From positions 1-35,652 of the forward strand of contig VGWF01000040.1 of assembly GCA_016873715.1 (NCBI GenBank): a stretch of DNA of 35,652 nt, written 5' to 3'. Of the stretch, positions 16,304-23,250 are shown piece after piece. Position numbers and translations under genes: made by a program. Source of the stretch: Lentisphaerota bacterium. GTDB lineage: Bacteria; Verrucomicrobiota; Kiritimatiellia; PWTM01. A model generated the notes under the pieces. It was not told the origin of the DNA. It saw nothing but the letters and a program-made list of their open reading frames with translations, and ran no database searches. The number at the start of each line of letters is the position of its first letter. The stretch's first letter is position 1.

Positions 16304-16558
16304 ATGACCAAGGAAGAACTCGAGGCCCTGACGGTGGCGAAGCAGGTGGATGCGCGCGGCACGGCGTGCCCCGGCCCGCTGCTCGAGGCGAAGCGTGCGA
16401 TCGCGGCCTGCCCGGTCGGCGGCGTGATGGAGGTCCTCTCGTCGGACGAGGGCACCAAGGAGGACGTCTCCCGCTGGTGCGGCAAGATGCAGCACGCGTA
16501 CCTCGGCGACATCGAGGCCGACGGTTGCTGGCGCGTGTTCATGCGCCGGACGAAGTGA
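16304..16558 (+). CDS. tusA: TusA-family sulfurtransferase
   Basis: An 84-residue TusA-like protein. The signature DARGTACPGPLLEAKRAI gives the catalytic cysteine C22 in the CPxP motif, which carries a persulfide in characterised members. Two further cysteines are present (C36, C59), plus C75. Length matches single-domain TusA. AAGGAG stands 7-8 nt before the ATG. Only one base separates its stop from the next gene, so it is in the same transcript as DsrE and the Hdr proteins. As in sulfur oxidisers with sHdr clusters, it probably delivers sulfur to the Hdr-like complex rather than serving tRNA thiolation; this is inference from neighbours. Confidence 0.9.
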   Translation: MTKEELEALTVAKQVDARGTACPGPLLEAKRAIAACPVGGVMEVLSSDEGTKEDVSRWCGKMQHAYLGDIEADGCWRVFMRRTK

Positions 16559-16559
16559 C

Positions 16560-16973
16560 ATGAGCGGCGGCGCCCCCCCGGGCCCGGAGAAGCGGATCCT
16601 GGTCTTCTCGACCAACAGCATCTCCGACCCCGGCATCGACCTGGCGGGCAGCGCGCACCTGCACTACTCCACGAACGTGCAGGTGATCCCGCTGCCGTGC
16701 TCCAGCGGCGTGCGCCCCTCGTGGGTCGCGCACGCGCTGGAGAAGGGGTTCGACGGCGTCTTCATCGCCGCCTGCGGGGGGGATTGCGCCTATCTCTCCG
16801 ACTGCACCGACCGCACGGGCCGCGTCATCCGGCAGACGCAGGACCTCCTGAAGGCGCGGGGGCTGAACCCGAAGCGGCTGAAGATGTCCGGCCTCTGCTC
16901 GGTGTGCGCGGACAACTTCGTGAACCACATGGCGAACTTCAGGAAGGAGCTGGCCAAACTTGACCCCTCCTGA
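16560..16973 (+). CDS. MvhD/FlpD-like hydrogenase iron-sulfur subunit with altered cysteine set
   Basis: A 137-residue protein of the MvhD/FlpD family. MvhD carries a [2Fe-2S] cluster and links a hydrogenase or other donor to HdrA. The conserved middle is clear: VQVIPLPCSSGVRPSWVAHALEKG and GVFIAACGGDCAYL. Cysteines are C47, C72, C76, C82, C113 and C116. The usual N-terminal cysteine motif (CNWCSY-like) is replaced by STNSIS at residues 17-22, while two extra cysteines sit in GLCSVCADNF near the end, so the cluster may be bound differently. The ATG is one base past the tusA stop; its own end overlaps the next gene by 14 bp. Confidence 0.85.
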   Translation: MSGGAPPGPEKRILVFSTNSISDPGIDLAGSAHLHYSTNVQVIPLPCSSGVRPSWVAHALEKGFDGVFIAACGGDCAYLSDCTDRTGRVIRQTQDLLKARGLNPKRLKMSGLCSVCADNFVNHMANFRKELAKLDPS

Positions 16974-19692
16974 CCCGGCCCGGGAGCTCGATCACGACGT
17001 GCTGGTCGTGGGTGCCGGCACGGCCGGCATGGAGGCCGCGAACTCGCTCGGCGACATGGGCTACCGCGTCCTGCTCGTCGAGAAGAAGCCGAGCGTCGGG
17101 GGCCGGACGATCCTGCTGAGCAAGGTCTTCCCGACCCTCGACTGCGCGAGCTGCATCGCGACGCCGAGGATGGCCGCGACCGCGCACCATCCCAACGTGA
17201 CGCTGATGGTGAACAGCGAGGTCGACGGCGTCACGCGCGCCGGCAACGGCACCTTCCGCGCCAGCGTCCGCCGCAGGGCGACGTCCGTCGACCCCGACGC
17301 CTGCACCGGGTGCGGGCAGTGCGCCGAGGCCTGCACGGTGCCGATGGTGGACGAGTACAACTACGACCTCGTCGCCCGGCGCGCCGCGCACATCCCGTTT
17401 CCCCAGGCCGTGCCGAAGAAGGCGGTCATCAGCCGCAGCGGCTGCGCACCGTGTCTCCACACGTGCCCGGCGGGCGTGAAGCCCAGCGGCTACGTCTCGC
17501 TCGTGCGTGCGGGGAAGATCGACGAGGCCTTCCGCCTGCACCTGGAGGACGCGCCGCTGGTCGGCAGCCTGGCGCGGGCCTGCTACGCGCCCTGCGAGGG
17601 CGAGTGCACGCGCTGCGACCTCGAGGGCGCCGTCCACATCCGCGCGATCAAGCGCTTCATGGCCGACCGCTACTACGCCACCCACCCCGAGCCCGAGTAC
17701 GGTCCGCCGGAGACGCGGCTCGAGACGCGCATCGCGATCGTCGGGTCCGGCCCGGCCGGGCTCTCGGCCGCCTTCCACCTCGCGAAGCAGGGCCACCGTG
17801 TCACGGTCTTCGAGGCGGAGCCGCAGGCCGGCGGCATGCTGCGCCACGGGATGCCGGCTTACCGCATGCCGCACGACGTGCTGGACCGCGACATCCGGAA
17901 CATCACGGCGCTCGGCGTCGAGATCCGCACCGGGACGCGCGTGGAGTCGGTCGCGTCGCTGAAGGCGCAGGGATTCGCCGCGGTTTTCGTCGGGGTCGGC
18001 AACCAGGTCCCGAAGGTGATCCCGCTGCAGGGACGCGACCTGGCGAACGTCACCGACTGCATGCGGTTCCTGAAGGACTCGAAGGACGGCGGCGAGATGC
18101 CGGACCTGCGCGGGAAGCACGTCGTCGTCCTCGGCGGCGGCAACGTTGCGCTGGACGTCGCGCGCTCGTCGGTCCGCCTCGCCACGGCGAGCACGACGAT
18201 CCTCTGCCTCGAGGACCGCGCCCGCATGCCGGCGCACGGCTGGGAGGTGCAGGAGGCCGAGGAGGAGGGCGTGCGCCTGCTGACCTCGGCCTCGGCGAAG
18301 CGCCTGCTGACCAACGCCGCGGGCGAGCCGATGCTCGAGTACCGCGCCGTCGCGACGATCGATTTCACGCCCGAGGGCCGGATGACCGGCTTCACGGTCG
18401 CGGAGGGCACCGGGCAGCCGATCCGCGCGGACGTCGTGATCCTCGCCGTGGGCCTCGGCCCGAGCACCGCGCCGTTCGCCGGCGAGCTGGAACTGACGCC
18501 GCAGAAGACGATCCGCACCGATCCCGGGACGCTGCAGACCTCCGACCCGGTCGTGTTCGCCGGCGGCGACGCGGTGCTCGGCCCCTCGATCGTCACCGAG
18601 GCGATGGGCCAGGGCCGGCGCGCGGCGTACCACATCGACCGGATGCTCCGGGGCACGACCGGCATCGTCCCGTTCTGGGACCAGCCCGCGACGGTGCGGA
18701 AGGACTCCGTCCTGCAGGGCTGCGCCTGTTCGCACAAGCCGGCCTCGGCGCCGCGCCGCCGGCCGCCGCGCGAGCGCATCCAGAGCTTCGAGACCTACGA
18801 GGACGCCTTCACCGAGGCCGAGGCGCGCGACGCCGCGAACCGCTGCCTCGGATGCGGCGAGTGCTCGCAGTGCCGGCAGTGCGTGAAGGTGTGCCCGGCG
18901 GACTGCATCGACTTCTCGATGCGCGACGAGACGCTCGACGTGCGGGTCGGCGCGGTGATCCTCGCCACCGGCTACGGGATCCTCGACCCCGGCCGCAAGG
19001 AGCTGATGGGCTACGGGCGGTACCCGAACGTGATCTCGGGGCCGCAGATGGACCGGCTGCTCGCGCCGACGCGGCCCTACAACGCGGTGCTGCGGCCGTC
19101 CGACGGCAAGGTGCCGGACAACATCGGCATCGTGCTGTGCAACGGCTCGCGCGACCACACGGTGGACAACCCGCTCTGCTGCCGGATCGGCTGCATGTAC
19201 TCCGCGAAGCACGCGCAGCTGATCATGGGCGCGCTGCCGATGGCGGACATCACGATCTACACGATCGACGCCCGCGCCTTCGGCAAGGGCTACGACGAGT
19301 TCTACGAGCAGTCGAGGGCGATGGGCGTGCAGTACGTCCGCGGCAAGGTCGCCCGCGTCGAGGAACTCGAGAACGGCAACCTGAAGGTCCACTACGAGAA
19401 CATCGCCGGCGGCGGGACGCAGACGATGGAGCACGACCTGCTCGTGCTGACGGTGGGGCTGCTGCCGAATCCGGACGCGCTCGCGCTGATGCGCGGCGAG
19501 ACGCCGGCGGCGGACGACTGGGCGTACGTGCGCGAGCCGGACCCGGTCGCGGAACCGGGGCGCACGAGCCTCGACGGGGTCTTCGCGGCCGGCACGGTGG
19601 TCGGCGCGCGGGACATCCCGGACACGGTGCTGCATGCGGCCGCGGCGGCGGCGCAGGCGGCGGCCTACATCGAGGAAGCGAGGGCCGGGTGA
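16960..19692 (+). CDS. HdrA-like protein with an inserted GltD/NfnB-type NAD(P)H module
   Basis: A 910-residue iron-sulfur flavoprotein. Order: FAD-binding GAGTAG (18-23); the HdrA motif LDCASCIATPRM (about 60-71); a ferredoxin-type C115-x2-C118-x2-C121-x3-C125; then a complete GltD-like unit with its own cysteines (C162, C165, C169, and C208, C212, C216, C219), FAD loop GSGPAG (262-267) and NAD(P)-binding GGGNVA (392-397); then a dense cluster CLGCGECSQCRQCVKVCPADC (about 627-647); last the HdrA C-terminal half with CCRIGCMYSAKHA. So the GltD module splits an HdrA. HdrA is the bifurcating flavin subunit in methanogens and GltD-like NfnB oxidises NADPH, so the fusion probably feeds NAD(P)H electrons into the complex. 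Start is TTG 16960 with AAGGAG 10 nt upstream. Confidence 0.88.
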   Translation: MTPPDPARELDHDVLVVGAGTAGMEAANSLGDMGYRVLLVEKKPSVGGRTILLSKVFPTLDCASCIATPRMAATAHHPNVTLMVNSEVDGVTRAGNGTFRASVRRRATSVDPDACTGCGQCAEACTVPMVDEYNYDLVARRAAHIPFPQAVPKKAVISRSGCAPCLHTCPAGVKPSGYVSLVRAGKIDEAFRLHLEDAPLVGSLARACYAPCEGECTRCDLEGAVHIRAIKRFMADRYYATHPEPEYGPPETRLETRIAIVGSGPAGLSAAFHLAKQGHRVTVFEAEPQAGGMLRHGMPAYRMPHDVLDRDIRNITALGVEIRTGTRVESVASLKAQGFAAVFVGVGNQVPKVIPLQGRDLANVTDCMRFLKDSKDGGEMPDLRGKHVVVLGGGNVALDVARSSVRLATASTTILCLEDRARMPAHGWEVQEAEEEGVRLLTSASAKRLLTNAAGEPMLEYRAVATIDFTPEGRMTGFTVAEGTGQPIRADVVILAVGLGPSTAPFAGELELTPQKTIRTDPGTLQTSDPVVFAGGDAVLGPSIVTEAMGQGRRAAYHIDRMLRGTTGIVPFWDQPATVRKDSVLQGCACSHKPASAPRRRPPRERIQSFETYEDAFTEAEARDAANRCLGCGECSQCRQCVKVCPADCIDFSMRDETLDVRVGAVILATGYGILDPGRKELMGYGRYPNVISGPQMDRLLAPTRPYNAVLRPSDGKVPDNIGIVLCNGSRDHTVDNPLCCRIGCMYSAKHAQLIMGALPMADITIYTIDARAFGKGYDEFYEQSRAMGVQYVRGKVARVEELENGNLKVHYENIAGGGTQTMEHDLLVLTVGLLPNPDALALMRGETPAADDWAYVREPDPVAEPGRTSLDGVFAAGTVVGARDIPDTVLHAAAAAAQAAAYIEEARAG

Positions 19693-21443
19693 TGGCGGCC
19701 CACCGGCGCATCGGGGTGTTCGTCTGCCACTGCGGCGGCAACATCTCCGATCACGTGGACGTGAAGTCCGTCGCCGACGCGGTGGCCTCGGAGCCGGGCG
19801 TGGTCGTGTCGAAGACGCACACGTTCACCTGCTCCGACGCGGCGCAGCAGGAGATGATCGCCGACATCCGCAACGAGAAGCTCGACGGCCTCGTCATCGC
19901 CTCCTGTTCGCCGAAGCTGCACCTGTTCACGTTCCGCGGCATGGCGGAGCGGGCGGGGATCAACCCCTACCAGTACGTCCACGTCAACCTGCGCGAGCAG
20001 TGCTCGTGGGCGCACACGGACGATCCCGGCGGTGCGACGCGCAAGGGCGCGGCGCTGGTCCGCGCGGGGATCGCGAAGGCGGCGCTGTCGCGCTCGCTGC
20101 ACGCGCTGCGCGTGAAGACGGCGCCGTGCGTGCTGGTGATCGGCGCGGGGATCTCCGGCCTGCGCGCGGCGCTGGCGCTGGCGGATCTCGGCCTCGAGGT
20201 GCACCTCGCGGAGCAGGCGGACGAGCCCGGCGGCGCGGTGCGGCGCTGGGGGCCGCTGGCGCCGGACGGCCAGTCCGGCCGCGAGGTGGTCGGCGGCCTG
20301 CTGGCGCGCGTCCGCGCCCACCCGCGCGTGACGCTGCACACGGCGACCGGGCTGGTCGCGAAGAGCGGCAGCATCGGCGACTTCCATCTGACGCTGCGGT
20401 CCGCGGGCGGCGCCGAGACGGCGCTGCACGCCGGCGCGATCGTCGTCGCGACCGGGTTCGACTCCTACGAGCCGAAGCCGGGCGAGTTCGGCCGCGGGCT
20501 GGAGGGCGTCGTGACGCTGCCCGAGTTCCGCGACGGCGCGGACCTGCAGGGCGGCACGCTGACGTTCCGCAACCGCACCGTGAAGTCGGTCGCGTTCATC
20601 TACTGCGTCGGCAGCCGGCAGTCGGAGAGCGAGACCTGCCCGTCGCCGAACGCCTGGTGTTCGCGGTTCTGCTGCACGGCGGCGACGCACCTCGCGGCGC
20701 AGATCGCGGCGCAGGAGGCGCGCGGCGGGGCGGCGGTGACGCAGGTCCATCTCTACCGCGACATCCGCACCTACGGGCACAACGAACGGGTGTACGAGGA
20801 GGCCCGCCGCGGCGGCGCGCTCTTCCTGCGCTACGGCGACGGGACCCCGCCGACGGTCGAAAGGGCGGATCCGGGCCTGCTGGTGAAGGTGAAGGACGAG
20901 CTGACCGGCGACGCGGAGATCGAGATCCCCGCGGACCTGGTCGTGCTGGTGACGGGCATGGTGCCGCGGTCCAATCCCGGGCTGATGGACGTGCTGAAGC
21001 TCCCGGTCAGCAAGGACGGCTTCCTCGGCGAGATCCACATCAAGCTGCGTCCGGTGGAGACGGTGATCGACGGCGTCTTCATCGCCGGCGCGGCGCAGAG
21101 TCCGAAGTCGATGGCGGAGAGCGTCGGCTCGGCCCTGGCGGCGGTGGCGAAGGCCGGCGCGCTGCTGAAGAAGGGCTACGTCGACCTCGAACCCCTGATC
21201 GCGCGCGTCGATGCGGACAGGTGCCTCTGGTGCGACGAGTGCCTGAAGGCGTGCCCCTACGGCGCGATCGAGAAGGTCCCGTGCGGCGGGAAGGAGATCG
21301 CGCAGGTGGTGGCGTCGCAGTGCAAGGGCGAGGGCGCGTGCGTGCCGGTGTGCCCGCACGGCGCGCTCGACATCGAGGGCTACACCGACGCGCAGATCAC
21401 GGCGATGATCGACGCGGGGATCCGCGGGGAGGCCGTGCGATGA
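19692..21443 (+). CDS. hdrA: HdrA-like iron-sulfur flavoprotein
   Basis: A 583-residue HdrA homologue. The N-terminal domain RRIGVFVCHCGGNI has C12 and C14, with C47, C72 and C104 further on, as in HdrA. The FAD loop GAGISG is at 151-156. The second half has YCVGSRQ and CSRFCCTAATHLA, then two ferredoxin motifs, CLWCDECLKACPYGAI and CKGEGACVPVCPHGAL. The segment after the FAD-binding GG lacks the DCxxC insert that the first HdrA-like protein has. Its stop and start overlap the neighbours (TGATG at 19690, ATGA at 21440), so expression is tightly coupled. It presumably docks HdrB/HdrC and the flavoprotein fusion into one complex. Confidence 0.88.
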   Translation: MAAHRRIGVFVCHCGGNISDHVDVKSVADAVASEPGVVVSKTHTFTCSDAAQQEMIADIRNEKLDGLVIASCSPKLHLFTFRGMAERAGINPYQYVHVNLREQCSWAHTDDPGGATRKGAALVRAGIAKAALSRSLHALRVKTAPCVLVIGAGISGLRAALALADLGLEVHLAEQADEPGGAVRRWGPLAPDGQSGREVVGGLLARVRAHPRVTLHTATGLVAKSGSIGDFHLTLRSAGGAETALHAGAIVVATGFDSYEPKPGEFGRGLEGVVTLPEFRDGADLQGGTLTFRNRTVKSVAFIYCVGSRQSESETCPSPNAWCSRFCCTAATHLAAQIAAQEARGGAAVTQVHLYRDIRTYGHNERVYEEARRGGALFLRYGDGTPPTVERADPGLLVKVKDELTGDAEIEIPADLVVLVTGMVPRSNPGLMDVLKLPVSKDGFLGEIHIKLRPVETVIDGVFIAGAAQSPKSMAESVGSALAAVAKAGALLKKGYVDLEPLIARVDADRCLWCDECLKACPYGAIEKVPCGGKEIAQVVASQCKGEGACVPVCPHGALDIEGYTDAQITAMIDAGIRGEAVR

Positions 21444-21727
21444 GCGCGCCCCGTCCCCCGATGCGCGCCCGGGCCGAGATCCTGCGCGACGAGATGGTGC
21501 AGAAGGACCGCATCGCGGCGGCGTTGCGCGACGGCCCGAAGACCATCCCCGCGCTGGCGGAGGCGCTCGGCGCGCCGTCGCACGAGGTCGTCTGCTGGGT
21601 GATGGCGATGCGCCGCTACGGCCAGGTCGAGGAGAAGGGCAAGGCCGACGGCGACGGCTACTTCGCGTACGAACTGAAGGACGCCGGCGGCACGGCCGGC
21701 GCGCCCGCGAAAGGCGGATCCGCATGA
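21440..21727 (+). CDS. Small winged-helix-like protein conserved in Hdr operons
   Basis: A 95-residue protein, residues 14-75 predicted as a helix-turn-helix with wing: ILRDEMVQKDRIAAALRDG, KTIPALAEALGAPSHEVVCWVMAMRRYG, then VEEKGKADGDGYFAYEL. I recall similar small proteins beside hdr genes in sulfate- or sulfur-reducing bacteria, but know no tested function. It could be a DNA-binding regulator or, given a place between HdrA and HdrC with four-base overlaps at both ends, a structural or assembly factor of the complex. The frame reading far upstream to 19634 overlaps hdrA and is not coding. Confidence 0.8.
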   Translation: MSAPRPPMRARAEILRDEMVQKDRIAAALRDGPKTIPALAEALGAPSHEVVCWVMAMRRYGQVEEKGKADGDGYFAYELKDAGGTAGAPAKGGSA

Positions 21728-22026
21728 GGATGTCGACGCGACTGGCCGCGGAGGCGAAGCGCGCGCCGGGGTTCGACGCGCAGGCGTGCATGAGCTGCGG
21801 CGTCTGCACGGCGGTCTGCCCGATGGGCTACGAGGTGCTGCCGCGCTCGCTCTTCCGGATGGTGCTGCTCGGGCTCGAGGAGGGCGTGCGCGAGCACCTG
21901 CCGAAGATCTACTCCTGCCTGCTGTGCCGCATGTGCGAGGCCAACTGTCCCGCCGGGGTGCGGATCGCGGAGAACGTCCGCAGCCTCCGGACCCTGGTCA
22001 ACCGCCGGGAATTCAAGCTCACCTGA
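21724..22026 (+). CDS. hdrC: HdrC-like [4Fe-4S] protein
   Basis: A 100-residue protein with two full [4Fe-4S] motifs: C22-x2-C25-x2-C28-x3-C32 (CMSCGVCTAVCP) and C65-x2-C68-x2-C71-x3-C75 (CLLCRMCEANCP). The spacing and the helical linker between them match HdrC, which carries electrons between HdrA and the active-site subunit HdrB. It is at the short end of the HdrC range. Start overlaps the previous gene (ATGA at 21724). Its stop is followed by GAGG, which serves as ribosome site for the HdrB gene. Confidence 0.88.
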   Translation: MRMSTRLAAEAKRAPGFDAQACMSCGVCTAVCPMGYEVLPRSLFRMVLLGLEEGVREHLPKIYSCLLCRMCEANCPAGVRIAENVRSLRTLVNRREFKLT

Positions 22027-22035
22027 GGCACGGGC

Positions 22036-23046
22036 ATGCCGCTACCCACCGGAGTCATCCTCGGAATCCTGGCCGACAACCTGTCGCGCCGCGGCAGCGT
22101 GCTCCCGCTCTCCGCCGCCGCGACGACGCGCTGGGCGAAGGGCCTCGACCTGCCGCGCGGCGGGGCGACGGTGCTCTACACCGGCCACATGTACCAGCTC
22201 ATCCCGACCATCGAGGCGATGGCCGGCCGGATGGCCGCGCTGGAGAACTCGCCGCTGACGAAATGGTTCGGGCTCGGCCGGATCGCGAACCGCTTCGTGA
22301 ACCTGTCGTTCTTCCTGGGCCTGCTGGCGTCGCGGAGCCGGCAGCGCGACTACGACCGCATGCTCCGCAGCATCGCGGGGCTGCTGCGGAAGGCGGGCGT
22401 GCCGTTCGGCTACCTCTACGGCGACGAGATGTACTCCGGGGCGCTGGTGTACGACGAGGGGATGGACGAGACCTTCGGCCGCCACGCGCGCAAGGTCGCG
22501 GAGGTCTTCCGCCGTCACGGCGTGAGGGAGGTCATCACGGTCGACCCCCACACGACGAACATGCTGCGCGAGGTCTATCCGAAGTTCGTGCCGGGCTTCG
22601 ACGTGAGGGTCCGAAGCTACCTCGAGGTCCTCGCCGAGCGCGCCCCGGCCGTCGCGCGCCCGGCGTCGGGCGAGTTGGTGATCCACGATTCCTGCGTCTA
22701 CGCGCGCTACGAGAAGATCGTCGACCCGCCCCGCGCCCTGCTGCGGCGCGCGGGCGTCACGGTGCGCGAGCCGGCGCTCGCCGGCGCGGCGACGCACTGC
22801 TGCGGGGGGCCGATCGAGGCGCTCTTCCCGGCCGAGGCGCACCGGATCTCGACGAACCGGATCGGGCAGCTTCGCGAGGCCGGGTCGCGCATTGCGACGA
22901 TGTGTCCGATCTGCCTCGTGAACCTCCGCAAGGCCGCGGCCGGGACGGCGGAGGTGGCGGACCTCGCCGAGGTGCTGGCGGCGGCGTACGGCGGGGAAGG
23001 GGAAGGGGAGCGGGAAGACTCCAAACGGCAAGGACGTGGGACGTGA
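22036..23046 (+). CDS. hdrB: HdrB-like CCG-domain protein with one intact cluster site
   Basis: A 336-residue protein with two CCG-type domains. The second has the full set: IHDSCVYARY (C220), THCCGGPIE (C255, C256) and MCPICLVNL (C290, C293), the ligands of the non-cubane [4Fe-4S] cluster that HdrB uses for disulfide cleavage. The first keeps the fold pattern but has lost the ligands: YTGHMYQLIP, YGDEMYSGALVYDEG, VDPHTTNM. So it should hold one catalytic cluster. It lacks a clear membrane segment and is probably cytoplasmic. The final 20 residues are low-complexity (GEGEGEREDSKRQGRGT). GAGG lies 8 nt before the ATG, overlapping the hdrC stop. It is the last gene of the operon. Confidence 0.85.
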   Translation: MPLPTGVILGILADNLSRRGSVLPLSAAATTRWAKGLDLPRGGATVLYTGHMYQLIPTIEAMAGRMAALENSPLTKWFGLGRIANRFVNLSFFLGLLASRSRQRDYDRMLRSIAGLLRKAGVPFGYLYGDEMYSGALVYDEGMDETFGRHARKVAEVFRRHGVREVITVDPHTTNMLREVYPKFVPGFDVRVRSYLEVLAERAPAVARPASGELVIHDSCVYARYEKIVDPPRALLRRAGVTVREPALAGAATHCCGGPIEALFPAEAHRISTNRIGQLREAGSRIATMCPICLVNLRKAAAGTAEVADLAEVLAAAYGGEGEGEREDSKRQGRGT

Positions 23047-23050
23047 GAAG

Positions 23051-23081
23051 GGAAGGGGGTAGACGACCCCCCCGTCCTTCC
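23051..23081 (+). terminator. Possible end-of-operon hairpin
   Basis: GGAAGGGGG (23051-23059) can pair with CCC (23071-23073) and CCTTCC (23076-23081), with two bases bulged, just after the hdrB stop. There is no run of T afterwards, so intrinsic termination is uncertain. Confidence 0.35.
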
Positions 23082-23103
23082 GCCCGGATCCCCTCTTCTC
23101 TTC

Positions 23104-23132
23104 TTGGAGTTCCGCGCTTCCGGCTCTAGACT
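23104..23132 (+). promoter_or_regulatory. Candidate promoter of the FadL-like gene
   Basis: TTGGAG (23104-23109), a 17-bp spacer, TAGACT (23127-23132). It lies between the operon and the FadL-like gene, which suggests that gene can be expressed on its own. It would give a leader of about 110 nt. Confidence 0.35.
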
Positions 23133-23133
23133 T

Positions 23134-23168
23134 CCGCCGCCCGCGCGTGGTACGCGCGTGGACGGCGG
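23134..23168 (+). promoter_or_regulatory. Palindrome in the leader of the FadL-like gene
   Basis: Perfect arms CGCGCGT (23142-23148) and ACGCGCG (23152-23158) around GGT, inside outer arms CCGCCG (23134-23139) and CGGCGG (23163-23168). It begins just past the proposed -10 box, so it is placed like an operator or a 5' hairpin. Confidence 0.4.
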
Positions 23169-23250
23169 CATGCGGGCGGCCGACGGGCGTCGGCGGGGCA
23201 CCGCGGGGGTGGGACCGAACAACCAGCAGGGAAGGGATGCGGGGACAAGC

